A stretch of 20,157 nt of DNA from Dinoroseobacter sp042096155 (GTDB lineage: Bacteria; Pseudomonadota; Alphaproteobacteria; Rhodobacterales; Rhodobacteraceae), in the NCBI GenBank assembly GCA_042096155.1, contig JBELMC010000053.1, positions 1 through 20,157 of the forward strand, in the 5' to 3' direction. The notes below the pieces were generated by a model, which was not told the origin of the DNA, ran no database searches, and saw nothing but the letters and a program-made list of their open reading frames with translations. A program made the translations under genes and the position numbers. Positions 1-7,990 of this stretch are shown here, one piece after another. Within the stretch, counting starts at the first letter, position 1. The number at the start of each line of letters is the position of its first letter.

Positions 1-25
1 GGTCTCGAACGCCTGTCGCACTCGC

Positions 26-193
26 TCAAGGATACGAGAGGGGGTTGGGGTCAAACAGCTCGGGCTTGAACAACGGAAGACGAAACATGCCGGTCGGTGC
101 ATGTACGGCGTGATTGGAAGCGTAACGCATGCATTTCGGCGCGGGCGTCGCCTCTTGAGCGCTTGTTTGTTGACCGGAATAGATCACAGCCAC
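26..193 (-). CDS. possible small ORF, unknown
   Basis: An open frame on the - strand runs from an in-frame stop near 260 down to a TGA at 28-26. Possible starts are GTG at 193 or 187 (about 55 aa) and ATG at 130 (34 aa). The C-terminal part contains MFRLPLFKPELFDPNPLSYP, whose composition and codon choice look protein-like, while the opposite-strand frames are Arg-rich and look random. No family is recognised and no clear ribosome binding site is seen. It could be the decayed 3' end of a longer gene or a chance ORF. Confidence 0.18.
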   Translation of the reverse strand: MAVIYSGQQTSAQEATPAPKCMRYASNHAVHAPTGMFRLPLFKPELFDPNPLSYP

Positions 194-424
194 ACCGCGA
201 CAGAGCCAAGCAGAGACACTGAATTTACGCCAGATCCTGTTTTGAAAAGGGCGTCGCTACGAGCCTGCTGTCGCTTTTGACGGGTTTGCAGGGCTTTCGA
301 AACGGAACCTTAATTTGTTTTTGTCAGATTACGGGCCGGGTCTTGAGGTGAGGCCACCGACGCACCCTGCATTGCTGGCACGGTGGGTAGGGCGATGAAA
401 CACGATATTTGCGGCGGGTGGGGC
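194..424. other. upstream non-coding stretch
   Basis: This is sequence between the doubtful small ORF and the first convincing gene. I see no tRNA, repeat or terminator with a T-run. It presumably carries the promoter of the exported ClpP-like protein gene, but no convincing -35/-10 pair can be named. Confidence 0.4.
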
Positions 425-907
425 ATGACTGTCGGAAAATTTGGCGACGCTGCGGTCCGTTGGGGTGGATGGATCGGCAAGATTTCAGCGGCAATGGCTT
501 TGGGTCTCATTGTCAATGCGCAAGCCCTCGCTGAAACTTTGATTATTGGCAACGATCCGGGCGGTCGGATCGATACCCGACAAGATATTCTTCAAAGAAT
601 AGAGAGGGCTGGCGACCGTGTCGAAATCCGTGGCGGCTATTGCAATTCAGCCTGCACCATGTATCTGGGCCTTTCAGACATGTGTATCAGTGCTTCGACG
701 ATATTCGGTTTTCATGGACCATCGTCAAGATACCCGGGCATACCGCTCAGCACGGCGGAATTTGACAGATGGTCACGTGTGATGGCGCAGTCCTATCCAC
801 AGCCGTTACAATCTTGGTTCATGAATGAAGCACGTTATGAATTGAGAGATGTCAAAAGGGTTCGAGGGCGCGACATCATTAAAATGGGCATTGCCGAATG
901 CCGATAG
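425..907 (+). CDS. exported ClpP/crotonase-like hypothetical protein
   Basis: The product is about 160 aa if the ATG at 425 is used; ATGs at 395 and 383 would add 10 to 14 residues. The N-terminus has basic residues followed by a hydrophobic stretch ending in an Ala-rich signal-peptidase-like site (NAQALAE, about residues 31-37), so export is likely. The rest resembles the small periplasmic ClpP/crotonase-fold proteins of alphaproteobacteria (COG3904-like). A GGRID segment (46-50) is followed by GGYCNSACTMYLG (70-82), in which Ser75 sits where the ClpP-type nucleophile would be, and then GFHGPSS (95-101) with His97. Cys73, Cys77 and Cys87 could form disulfides. The family is inferred from these motifs; no substrate can be named. 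The gene converges with the next one, with 58 bp between their stops. Confidence 0.7.
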   Translation: MTVGKFGDAAVRWGGWIGKISAAMALGLIVNAQALAETLIIGNDPGGRIDTRQDILQRIERAGDRVEIRGGYCNSACTMYLGLSDMCISASTIFGFHGPSSRYPGIPLSTAEFDRWSRVMAQSYPQPLQSWFMNEARYELRDVKRVRGRDIIKMGIAECR

Positions 908-933
908 GCAAAAGGGTTATGTCATCCTCGCCG

Positions 934-955
934 GGATCTGGCACGGATCTGGCAC
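934..955. repeat. tandem 11-bp duplication
   Basis: GGATCTGGCAC occurs twice head to tail (934-944 and 945-955) between two convergent genes. It is a perfect direct repeat, probably from replication slippage. Confidence 0.8.
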
Positions 956-965
956 GTGTTTTGAT

Positions 966-1388
966 TCAGTTTTCGCTGAACGATCCCGTTGCGATCTCGC
1001 CAGCCTCTAAACTGCGACCGGTTCTGATTTCATCAGCAATCATGTTCAAGCTGTCTGCCAGTGTGAAATCGCCGTCCGCTTTTGCAACATCGGCCAAATC
1101 GAAAAGCGCTTCAGCGACGTCTAAATCAACCTCGATCTGATCGATATTGACGCCGACTGAGCGCATCTCCGCCGCAACTGTCCCGACAAATAAAGAGCGT
1201 TGAGCAGGGGTAAATGCCAAGAATATGGGCATCTCACGCAGCGCGCGGATTGCGTCCCGGCAGGACCCGTTTCCGATCAGACATGCCGCCCGGATTTGCA
1301 CAAGAAGGCCTGTGCTTTGCGCCGATGCCCCCTGCGACAAGAACACAGCAATGGTAAATATCGCAAAAAATAATTTCACGGCGGACAT
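966..1388 (-). CDS. small secreted protein, unknown function
   Basis: The 140-aa product starts with a clear signal peptide: MSAVKLFFAIFTIAVFLSQG followed by ASAQS, with predicted cleavage after ASA (about residue 23). The mature part of about 115 residues is acidic, has two cysteines (about 35 and 43, possibly a disulfide) and looks helical, with many Ala, Leu, Asp and Glu. A purine-rich sequence (AAGAGTGAG) precedes the ATG. I do not recognise a named family. It reads divergently from the phosphatase gene across an AT-rich gap and converges with the ClpP-like gene. Codon use fits the neighbourhood, so it is likely a real gene. Confidence 0.6.
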   Translation of the reverse strand: MSAVKLFFAIFTIAVFLSQGASAQSTGLLVQIRAACLIGNGSCRDAIRALREMPIFLAFTPAQRSLFVGTVAAEMRSVGVNIDQIEVDLDVAEALFDLADVAKADGDFTLADSLNMIADEIRTGRSLEAGEIATGSFSEN

Positions 1389-1440
1389 CTCACTCTTTCG
1401 GCGCGGCTTGCAATCCGGTCTCCGCAGGCGCGCACCACAT

Positions 1441-1601
1441 TAGATTTTTGCGCGGCGCAACGATATTTTTATACAACTTTAAATATTTTAACATTTCGTA
1501 AATACATCTAAAAATAATATTTCACCTGACTGAGACTGGCCACAGAGAAGCCTTCCTGCCATGCTAACCGCACTTCAATTTTTGATATTTTTGGAAGTTC
1601 G
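1441..1601. promoter_or_regulatory. AT-rich divergent intergenic region
   Basis: This 160-bp gap separates two divergent genes. The part from about 1462 to 1523 is strongly AT-rich (runs such as ATATTTTTATAC and AAATATTTTAAC), in sharp contrast with the GC-rich coding DNA on both sides. It must hold both promoters. Such AT-rich tracts upstream of exopolysaccharide genes are typical targets of MucR- or H-NS-like proteins, but no specific site can be proved here. Confidence 0.5.
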
Positions 1602-2390
1602 ATGCTGTCAGTGAAACGTCGTATGATGTCAGACACCATGGCAAGGCCCTTTGGCTTTGAACCGCGCGCGCATCTTCCTTTATCCGGCGTGCCTTTGCCG
1701 CTGCGTTTATATGTGGTGGGCGATGTGCATGGATGTGCCGATCAGCTTGGTAAAATGGAACAGTTGATCATGTCAGACGCTGGTGGAGAATATGGCGCTG
1801 CGACAATCGTGTATGTCGGCGACATCGTGGATCGTGGCCCCGACACCGCTGGGGTCGTCAATCGGCTGAGTGCTCCGGCCGCATACGGCCCGCACCGTCT
1901 TGTGCTTTTGGGCAATCACGAACAGATGATGCTGAAATTCGTTACTCAGCCTCATGCCGCTGCGCGCTGGTTGGATTTCGGCGGCGCCGAGACGTTGGCC
2001 TCCTATGGCATTTATCGAGACCCCCGCTTGGGATGGGATTATTCGGCAAACAAATGGCGCGCCCTGCTCAATGCCAATATCCCCAGGCATCATATAGACT
2101 TTTTGCGCAGCTTGCCCCGGTCTGTCCAATTTGGTCGTTATTTTATCAGCCATGCCGGAGTTGATCCATCCAAGCCATTGTCTGAACAATCCTTGTACGA
2201 TCTGTTGTGGACCCCCAGCACCTCCGGATGCAGAGTGGCGGGGGTGACATTGGTGCATGGCCATACAGTGGTCAATCAGCCCGAAATTTCGCCCGACCGG
2301 ATCAAGCTGGACACCGGTGCCTATGCCACTGGGCGGCTGACAGCAGTTTGCCTTGCACCAGACCAAGCGCCGCGGATATTGCAAATATGA
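1602..2390 (+). CDS. PPP-family metallophosphatase (Ser/Thr phosphatase or ApaH-like)
   Basis: The 262-aa product carries the full metallophosphoesterase signature of the PPP family: GDVHG (40-44, metal ligands D41 and H43), GDIVDRG (73-79, D74 and the D77/R78 pair), GNHE (104-107), SHAG (183-186) and VHGHT (218-222). It is likely a cytoplasmic di-metal enzyme removing phosphate from Ser/Thr-phosphorylated proteins; diadenosine tetraphosphatase activity is the alternative, since PrpA-like phosphatases and ApaH share these motifs. The start at 1602 has a TTGGAAG sequence 4 nt upstream; an internal ATG at 1623 is also possible. It lies 120 bp upstream of the BY-kinase gene on the same strand, so the two may be co-transcribed, and the phosphatase may oppose a kinase. 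That link is inference. Confidence 0.85.
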   Translation: MLSVKRRMMSDTMARPFGFEPRAHLPLSGVPLPLRLYVVGDVHGCADQLGKMEQLIMSDAGGEYGAATIVYVGDIVDRGPDTAGVVNRLSAPAAYGPHRLVLLGNHEQMMLKFVTQPHAAARWLDFGGAETLASYGIYRDPRLGWDYSANKWRALLNANIPRHHIDFLRSLPRSVQFGRYFISHAGVDPSKPLSEQSLYDLLWTPSTSGCRVAGVTLVHGHTVVNQPEISPDRIKLDTGAYATGRLTAVCLAPDQAPRILQI

Positions 2391-2510
2391 CATTTGGGGA
2401 TTGTTGCGGTTGGGCGTTACTGTCGCTGCCCCAGTAGAAATGACGTCTCTTGAAAGATCCCGCCCAGGCCGGTGTGGTGGAACAAAAAGACATAGAAGGC
2501 AGTTTCTTAT

Positions 2511-4667
2511 ATGGACGACACCATCGATCTGAAGTCGATTTTCGACTTGCTGCACCGCCAGCTTAAATTGATCCTGGCCACTACGGCTGTGCTCGCAGCA
2601 CTTGCATTGGCGTATTTATTCTCGGTGACGCCGACCTATACGGCGGATGCGCTGATCTTTGTGGATCCTGGACAGAAAAACCTGTTGGACGCCCAGATTC
2701 AGAGCACCTCCAATGTCGGCGCAGACAATGCACGGATTGAAAGCGAGGTGGAAATTTTACGCTCCAGCGCAATTGCCCTAGAGGTCATCCAAAAAGCACA
2801 ATTGATCACGGATCCTGAATTTGGCCCATCGCTCGGCTTGCGTGGCCGTATTGCCGTAGCGTTGGGTTTGCGCGATGACGCGAAGCCGCAAGGCAACGCT
2901 TTGTTGCAAAGAACACTTGGCAAATTGTCCAAGGCGGTCACGGTCCGCCGACACGGGCTGACCTATTTGATTTCCGTATCCATCACTGCAGAAGATCCCC
3001 AAAGAGCGGCCGATCTCGCAAATGTCATGGCGAACACCTATATCGGTTCGCAGGTTGAAGCGAAAATTCTGGCGTCTTTGGCCGCGCGCGACATTTTACA
3101 GGCGCAGATCAATGTCGCCCGACAGGCAGTTGCTGGATCTGACGCGGCTCTGGATCAATTCATCGACACGAATTTGGCCGATATAGAGGCGGACGCCAGT
3201 CGACCTGAGCTTTCCCGGCTCAAACGTCTCTTGGAACATACCGAAGCGCAACTTTTGTCAGCTGACGTGGCGGCCGCACGGGCGTCTGCCAGCTATGAGA
3301 TCCAAAACTGGGACAGCCTTGCCGAGCAGCTCAGCGACCAAGCCTTTCGAGCGCTACGCGATGAGCGCATCAAGCTGCAAAATCAACTCGATGATTTGGC
3401 TGCCGGGTCTGATCCAGCGATCGACCTGCGCGGCGCGCTGGACGCGCTCGACGAGACGATTGCGAACCAAGCGCATGGTGCGGTCCGCGGGCTGCAGGTC
3501 GAAATTGCCGAATTGCGCCAAACAGCCTCGCGCTATCGCGAAGACCTGCGCGAGGAGCTGTTGCGCGGTGACTTGTCGTCGGAATCCTTGGTAAAGATTT
3601 ACGAATTACAGCAGGAAGCCGCGATTGCGCGCACGCAATATCAAACATTGCTTTCCAGCTTGCGGGATCTCGAAACCCAAGCTGTGTTGCAGGTTGCCGA
3701 TAGCCGTATCGTATCGCAGGCCCTGGCGCCCACCCGCCCCAGCGCGCCCAATACCAAATTGATCCTGGCGGCCGCGCTTGTGTTTGGACTTGGCCTGGGC
3801 GTCGGTTTGGCCTTTACCACCGAATATTATACCGGCGGCGTGACCAGCGTGGCGCAGCTGCGCGATCTGCTGGGCGCCGAAGTTTCATCGACCCTGCCAT
3901 TGTCGACCGATCGCGGCGACGCTTCGTTGACTGTTGCCGACAAGGTCGTTTTGGAACCGCTCTCGCCATATGCCGAAGCCATTCGAAGATTGCGGGCGGC
4001 GATTGACCAGGGCTTGCGCAAATCCGGGCGGCTGATCCCTTATCAAGAGGCGCCACATCGCGGGGTGGTCATTCTGGTCACATCCGCACTTTTGGCGGAA
4101 GGCAAATCGACGACTGCCCTGGCCTTGGGCCGCACCTTCGCAATGTCAGGCAAAAAAACCCTATTGATCGACGGGGATTTGCGCCAGCCAAGCATCCACC
4201 GTCAGGTCGGCCTCCAGCCTGATCACGGCTTGATCGATTATCTGCGCGATCCGGAATTCAGCGAGATCGACGCGTCATTCTATACCCGTGATCCACAAAG
4301 CAACCTGACATTGGTTCTGGGTGCGGGTCGCAGCAATATGCCGACGGACCAGCTGCTGTGTTCACAGGTCTTTGATAAAATGCTCGAAGAGTCTGTGAGT
4401 GCTTTTGATGTTGTGATCATCGACAGCTCGCCGCTGCTTCCGGTCGTGGATGCTCGCTATATCGGACATCATGCAGATGCGGTGGTGATGCTGGTGCGGT
4501 GGGCCAGCACCAACCAGGGGGATTTGCGCCAAGCGGTTCATGGATTACGCGAGGCCATCACCCCCGAGGCCGATTTCCATACCGTGTTGAGCCATCAACC
4601 CAGCGGTAAGGGAAGCTATCGCTATACCGGGTATGATGGCGGCTATGGTGCGCCAAACGAGGCCTAA
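2511..4667 (+). CDS. Wzz/BY-kinase exopolysaccharide biosynthesis protein
   Basis: The 718-aa protein has the fused architecture of Wzc/ExoP-type chain-length regulators. An N-terminal Wzz domain has a membrane segment at about 21-41, followed by a long periplasmic coiled-coil region rich in Ala, Leu, Gln and Glu (about 180-400). A second membrane segment with PxxP (APTRPSAP, about 405-412, then hydrophobic to about 440) precedes a cytoplasmic bacterial tyrosine kinase domain. The kinase has a Walker A (ALLAEGKST, 526-534), Walker A' (LLIDGDLRQ, 551-559) and Walker B (VVIIDSSP, 634-641). The C-terminus has a tyrosine cluster (Y703, Y705, Y708, Y712), the usual autophosphorylation tail. It would control polymer length and export of exopolysaccharide or capsule by cycles of phosphorylation. 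The ATG follows AGAAGGCAG. No Wza, Wzx or glycosyltransferase genes are recognisable next to it. Confidence 0.93.
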   Translation: MDDTIDLKSIFDLLHRQLKLILATTAVLAALALAYLFSVTPTYTADALIFVDPGQKNLLDAQIQSTSNVGADNARIESEVEILRSSAIALEVIQKAQLITDPEFGPSLGLRGRIAVALGLRDDAKPQGNALLQRTLGKLSKAVTVRRHGLTYLISVSITAEDPQRAADLANVMANTYIGSQVEAKILASLAARDILQAQINVARQAVAGSDAALDQFIDTNLADIEADASRPELSRLKRLLEHTEAQLLSADVAAARASASYEIQNWDSLAEQLSDQAFRALRDERIKLQNQLDDLAAGSDPAIDLRGALDALDETIANQAHGAVRGLQVEIAELRQTASRYREDLREELLRGDLSSESLVKIYELQQEAAIARTQYQTLLSSLRDLETQAVLQVADSRIVSQALAPTRPSAPNTKLILAAALVFGLGLGVGLAFTTEYYTGGVTSVAQLRDLLGAEVSSTLPLSTDRGDASLTVADKVVLEPLSPYAEAIRRLRAAIDQGLRKSGRLIPYQEAPHRGVVILVTSALLAEGKSTTALALGRTFAMSGKKTLLIDGDLRQPSIHRQVGLQPDHGLIDYLRDPEFSEIDASFYTRDPQSNLTLVLGAGRSNMPTDQLLCSQVFDKMLEESVSAFDVVIIDSSPLLPVVDARYIGHHADAVVMLVRWASTNQGDLRQAVHGLREAITPEADFHTVLSHQPSGKGSYRYTGYDGGYGAPNEA

Positions 4668-4773
4668 ACAGTGCAAAAGGCGCGCAATGACCTGTGCTCA
4701 ACGGCCTTTCGGGGCATTTTGATTTGCAAATTCGCGATGGCGTCTGCCCCGATCAGGTGCTGTCGCAGATGGC

Positions 4774-5211
4774 GTGCCGATTTATGTTCTGGCTGTCCTC
4801 GATGGATCCCGTCAGACCTGCCCGCGCCGCTCTGTGACGCTCATGCTGGCCGGGCTGGGATCGGCGTTGAAAAATGTCGCGTTGTTCATCGATACGCAGC
4901 TTGACATCGGGCATTGGTATGTCGGGCCCATGGCGCCGATCGCCGAACTTGTCTTTGGTTGCGATCGGGTTAAACCGACATACATGTGCAACTTGTCATT
5001 CCTCTTGTCAGGCCCCGGCCTCGGTTCTCTCCGCGTAGGCCGGGCGCAGGCTTGTTTGGGTCTTCTGCGATGGAGCCCGTTCAAAGCGGCACGCATACCG
5101 GCGGGGCTTGTGTCAGCGCCCTTTGGCACAAAAGGCGTGCGAACAGCTGATGGCTGCTCTGACACGGGCAAGGACAACAGTTTGGCACGCTCTATACATA
5201 CCATTCGATGA
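4774..5211 (+). CDS. possible hypothetical protein (GTG start), unassigned
   Basis: This is a 145-codon frame with a GTG start. Its stop (TGA, 5209-5211) overlaps the ATG of the next gene in an ATGA arrangement, as in a coupled operon. The first half has natural-looking composition (for example MPIYVLAVLDGS and VALFIDTQLDIGHWYVGPMA) and third-position GC similar to neighbouring genes; the second half is less convincing. A different frame just upstream (GTG at 4694, readable as VLNGLSGHFDLQIRDG) also looks protein-like, so the stretch may be one gene broken by a frameshift near 4765. I do not recognise a family, and no ribosome binding site decides the start. It fills the gap between the BY-kinase and ABC1-kinase genes. 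Confidence 0.3.
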   Translation: MPIYVLAVLDGSRQTCPRRSVTLMLAGLGSALKNVALFIDTQLDIGHWYVGPMAPIAELVFGCDRVKPTYMCNLSFLLSGPGLGSLRVGRAQACLGLLRWSPFKAARIPAGLVSAPFGTKGVRTADGCSDTGKDNSLARSIHTIR

Positions 5212-6590
5212 GCACAGATTTGCGCAAAAAATCGTCGCAGGCCAAGGCGCTTGCCGTGCCATCGGGGCGTATCGCCCGCTTTGGGCGCCTTGGGTCTTTG
5301 ACCGCCGGAGTTGCAGGCAATGTTGCGTTGAACGGGATTGCGCAGCTGGGCCGGGGACAGAAACCATCGCTGCGTGACTTGCTCTTGACAGCCAACAACA
5401 TCAGCCGCGTTGCCGATCAGCTGGCCAAGATGCGCGGGGCGGCGATGAAAATGGGGCAATTGATGTCGATGGATACAGGCGATGTCCTGCCCCCTGAGCT
5501 GTCCCAGATCATGGCCCGGTTGCGCGATGACGCGCATTTTATGCCTCCGGCCCAGCTGAAGAAAGTGTTGAACCAGCAGTGGCCAGCGAATTGGATCCGT
5601 GCGTTTGCTAAGTTTGACGTCCGGCCGATCGCGGCGGCCTCTATTGGTCAGGTGCATCGCGCAGAACTGAAAAAAGGACCTGAGCTGGCGATCAAGGTGC
5701 AATATCCGGGCGTTGCCGACAGCATCGACAGCGACGTCGCCAATCTGGGTTTTTTGATGCGAATGTCGGGCTTGGTGCCCAAGGGCCTGGATCTGGATCC
5801 TTATTTGGCGCAGGCCCGCGAACAATTGCGCGAAGAAACAGATTATCGCCGAGAGGGCGCGCAGATGGCGCATTTTTACGCCCTATTGGAAGATATGCCT
5901 CGTTTTTTGGTTCCAAAGCTTGAACCTGAGTGGAGCACAAAACACGTTCTTGCCATGCGCTTCATAGAAGGAGTCGCGTTGGAACATATCTGTGATCAGC
6001 CCCAATTCCTGCGCGATGACATCGTCAGTGATCTGATCAGATTGACCCTGGCCGAGCTGTTGACCTTCGGTGAGATGCAAACGGACCCGAATTTTGCAAA
6101 TTATCTATACGTGCCTTCCAGCAACCAAATCGCATTGCTAGACTTTGGGGCTGCCCGCAGACTGGATCCAAAGATTGTGACCCTTTATCGCAAACTGATG
6201 CAGGCTGGCTGGGCCAACAGGACCCAAGAGGTGGCAGATGTTATTGAACACCTCGGCTTTGTTGGGCCTCGCAGCTCCGACAAACATCGCGCCACGATCG
6301 TCGCGATGATCCAGCGTGTTTTTCAAGCGTTGAAAGATCAGCGCCCGTTTGATTTTACTGACACCCGCCTGTCGCAAGAGCTGCAGCGCGATGCCATAGC
6401 TTTGGCACAAGACGGTTTCGTCCCACCCCTTGTGCCTTTTGATGTTTTGCTGGTGCAGCGAAAACTTGGTGGGGTTTTCTTATTGGCCGCCCGGCTGGGC
6501 GCGCACATTGACCTTGTGTCGATCCTTGCTCCATTCTTGGAGCCGCAAAACGATGGGCGCGCCGCAGCGGGCCAACGGACAGAAGGATAA
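5208..6590 (+). CDS. ABC1/UbiB-family atypical kinase
   Basis: The 460-aa protein belongs to the ABC1 (AarF/UbiB/ADCK) family of atypical kinases/ATPases. It shows the family's KxGQ motif (KMGQ, 81-84), an Ala-rich nucleotide loop followed by SIGQVH (AAASIGQVH, 142-150), the lysine of the VAIK position (AIKVQYPG, K163), the EETDYRREG segment, the catalytic-loop equivalent DPNFANYL (D293 to N298) and the DFG metal-binding motif (D312). UbiB-type members support ubiquinone biosynthesis, probably by handling hydrophobic quinone precursors. This one has no C-terminal membrane helices that I can see, which resembles the soluble ADCK3-like alphaproteobacterial members rather than E. coli UbiB. No ubiE or ubiJ neighbour is present, so the exact pathway role is inferred from family only. 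Confidence 0.9.
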   Translation: MSTDLRKKSSQAKALAVPSGRIARFGRLGSLTAGVAGNVALNGIAQLGRGQKPSLRDLLLTANNISRVADQLAKMRGAAMKMGQLMSMDTGDVLPPELSQIMARLRDDAHFMPPAQLKKVLNQQWPANWIRAFAKFDVRPIAAASIGQVHRAELKKGPELAIKVQYPGVADSIDSDVANLGFLMRMSGLVPKGLDLDPYLAQAREQLREETDYRREGAQMAHFYALLEDMPRFLVPKLEPEWSTKHVLAMRFIEGVALEHICDQPQFLRDDIVSDLIRLTLAELLTFGEMQTDPNFANYLYVPSSNQIALLDFGAARRLDPKIVTLYRKLMQAGWANRTQEVADVIEHLGFVGPRSSDKHRATIVAMIQRVFQALKDQRPFDFTDTRLSQELQRDAIALAQDGFVPPLVPFDVLLVQRKLGGVFLLAARLGAHIDLVSILAPFLEPQNDGRAAAGQRTEG

Positions 6591-6905
6591 CAGGCGATTT
6601 GACCGCCATTTTGGGATCATGGTGTCCGGAAACCAAAGCGTGTGTTTGGTTCTGACCCGTTTGCAGCGCCGTTCCGCGCGATCAGAGTTTGATTGCGGGC
6701 GGCTGACCTGATGTGTTCTCTTGGGCGGATAACGCGGGTCTCATCGCGGGCCAAGACGCTGTAAGTTGTGTGCGGGCGCTCGGTTCGGTGGATGGGGCAT
6801 TTGTGTTTTTGCCGTACATATGCCGTCTGAGAAGACATCGACCAATGTCTCTATTCTTGGGTCCAATGGTCTTGTAAAACCCAATGAAACAGGAAGGGTT
6901 CTGAT
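6591..6905. other. intergenic region with one inverted repeat
   Basis: No gene is supported in this 315-bp gap. It contains an inverted repeat AACCAAA-7 nt-TTTGGTT (6631-6651), 40 bp after the ABC1-kinase stop, without a T-run. The last 50 bp should carry the promoter of the FAH gene; the ribosome binding site AGGAAGGG lies just before its ATG. Confidence 0.5.
6631..6651. terminator. weak hairpin downstream of the ABC1-kinase gene
   Basis: Perfect 7-bp arms (AACCAAA and TTTGGTT) flank a 7-nt loop. There is no U-tract after either arm and the stem is only moderately GC-rich, so this could be a poor transcription terminator, an operator or chance. Confidence 0.2.
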
Positions 6906-7826
6906 ATGAAACTTGTGACCTACCGTACCTCGGTCGAGGACCAAGCGCGCCTTGGGGTGATCTATCGCGATATGGTTGTCGACGTTGCTGATTTGGGCGA
7001 TGACATGGGTGTTGAGATGCCAGACACCATGTTGGGATTGATCGACACTGGCCCGCCCGGCCTTCTGTCATTGCAGCGCTTGGTTGATGCAATCGCAGAG
7101 ATCCCACCGATCCACACGGCGACGATGTTGTCGAATGTCACCTTGCTGGCCCCAATTCCGCGTCTGCGCAAGAATATTTTTGGGATCGGATTGAACTACA
7201 CCGATCATGTGGCCGAAAGCGTCAAGGCGCTGGATGTTGACCCCGACCTGCCGCGCCAGCCGGTGATTTTTTCAAAGCCACCCACCGCTGTGATCGGACC
7301 CGGACAACCGATAGAGCACAATTCCAAGATCACCCAACAATTGGATTGGGAAGTCGAGTTGGCTGTGATCATCGGCACAACTGCTCGACGCGTGGCCCGC
7401 GAAAGCGCATTGACACATGTGTTTGGTTACTCAGTTATAATCGACGTCTCTGCGCGCGACAACCGGCGCGCAGGGCAGTGGATTTATTCCAAAGGCCAAG
7501 ACACCTATGCCCCCTTCGGTCCTTGTATTGTTACGGCAGACGAGATCCCAAATCCTCAAACCCTGGATCTCCATCTGGCTGTGAATGGTGTTGAAAAACA
7601 GCGTGGAAATACGGCTGATATGTTGTTCAAAGTGGACGACTTGATTGCCGATCTCAGCCAGGGAATCACGCTTGAGCCGGGCGATGTCCTTGCGTCTGGC
7701 ACACCCGCAGGCGTGGGTGCTGGCCGCGATCCGCAAGAATGGATGTGGCCAGGCGATACCGTTACGGCAACCGTTGAAGGCATCGGCACGCTGTGTCATC
7801 CAGTGATCGATGCGACCCCGAACTGA
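6906..7826 (+). CDS. fumarylacetoacetate hydrolase (FAH)-family enzyme
   Basis: The 306-aa product matches the FAH superfamily in length and layout: a short N-terminal domain (about 1-90), then the catalytic fold beginning with KNIFGIGLNYTDHVAES and FSKPPTAVIGP. The metal-binding acidic pair is in LDWEVELAVIIG (E149 and E151), followed by the usual FGYSVIIDVSARD and FGPCIVTADEIPNP segments and the C-terminal LEPGDVLASGTPAGVG loop. Family members use Mg2+ or Mn2+ to cleave or isomerise beta-diketo or hydroxy acids (2-hydroxyhepta-2,4-dienedioate isomerase, ureidoglycolate lyase, acylpyruvate hydrolases). The substrate cannot be read from sequence. A strong AGGAAGGG site precedes the ATG. It stands alone on the + strand with more than 300 bp on each side, so it probably has its own promoter. 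Confidence 0.92.
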   Translation: MKLVTYRTSVEDQARLGVIYRDMVVDVADLGDDMGVEMPDTMLGLIDTGPPGLLSLQRLVDAIAEIPPIHTATMLSNVTLLAPIPRLRKNIFGIGLNYTDHVAESVKALDVDPDLPRQPVIFSKPPTAVIGPGQPIEHNSKITQQLDWEVELAVIIGTTARRVARESALTHVFGYSVIIDVSARDNRRAGQWIYSKGQDTYAPFGPCIVTADEIPNPQTLDLHLAVNGVEKQRGNTADMLFKVDDLIADLSQGITLEPGDVLASGTPAGVGAGRDPQEWMWPGDTVTATVEGIGTLCHPVIDATPN

Positions 7827-7990
7827 CGTTCATGGACTTTGATTGAGATCGGGTGCGCAGCGCGTTTTTTGTCGGTGGCCTGTCACATTTCTCAGGCCGA
7901 CGCCGAATGTCACAGGGGCGTATTCAATCTGGTCGGAGGTAAGAACTCCTTTCACTCCGGCCGGCGGTCCAGAGCGTCATGCGGCGGGCA

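Noticed and set aside
1773..2555. 260-codon open frame on the - strand
   Set aside because: It is antisense to the metallophosphatase gene, which has all five catalytic motifs; the antisense translation shows no motif.
4812..5873. 353-codon open frame on the - strand
   Set aside because: It lies opposite the ABC1-kinase gene, whose motifs are clear; its translation is rich in His, Arg and Gln with no family motif, as expected for a shadow frame.
7852..7871. GC-rich stretch followed by TTTTTT after the FAH gene, as a terminator
   Set aside because: The only stems that can be drawn have 3 to 4 bp and impossible one- to two-base loops.
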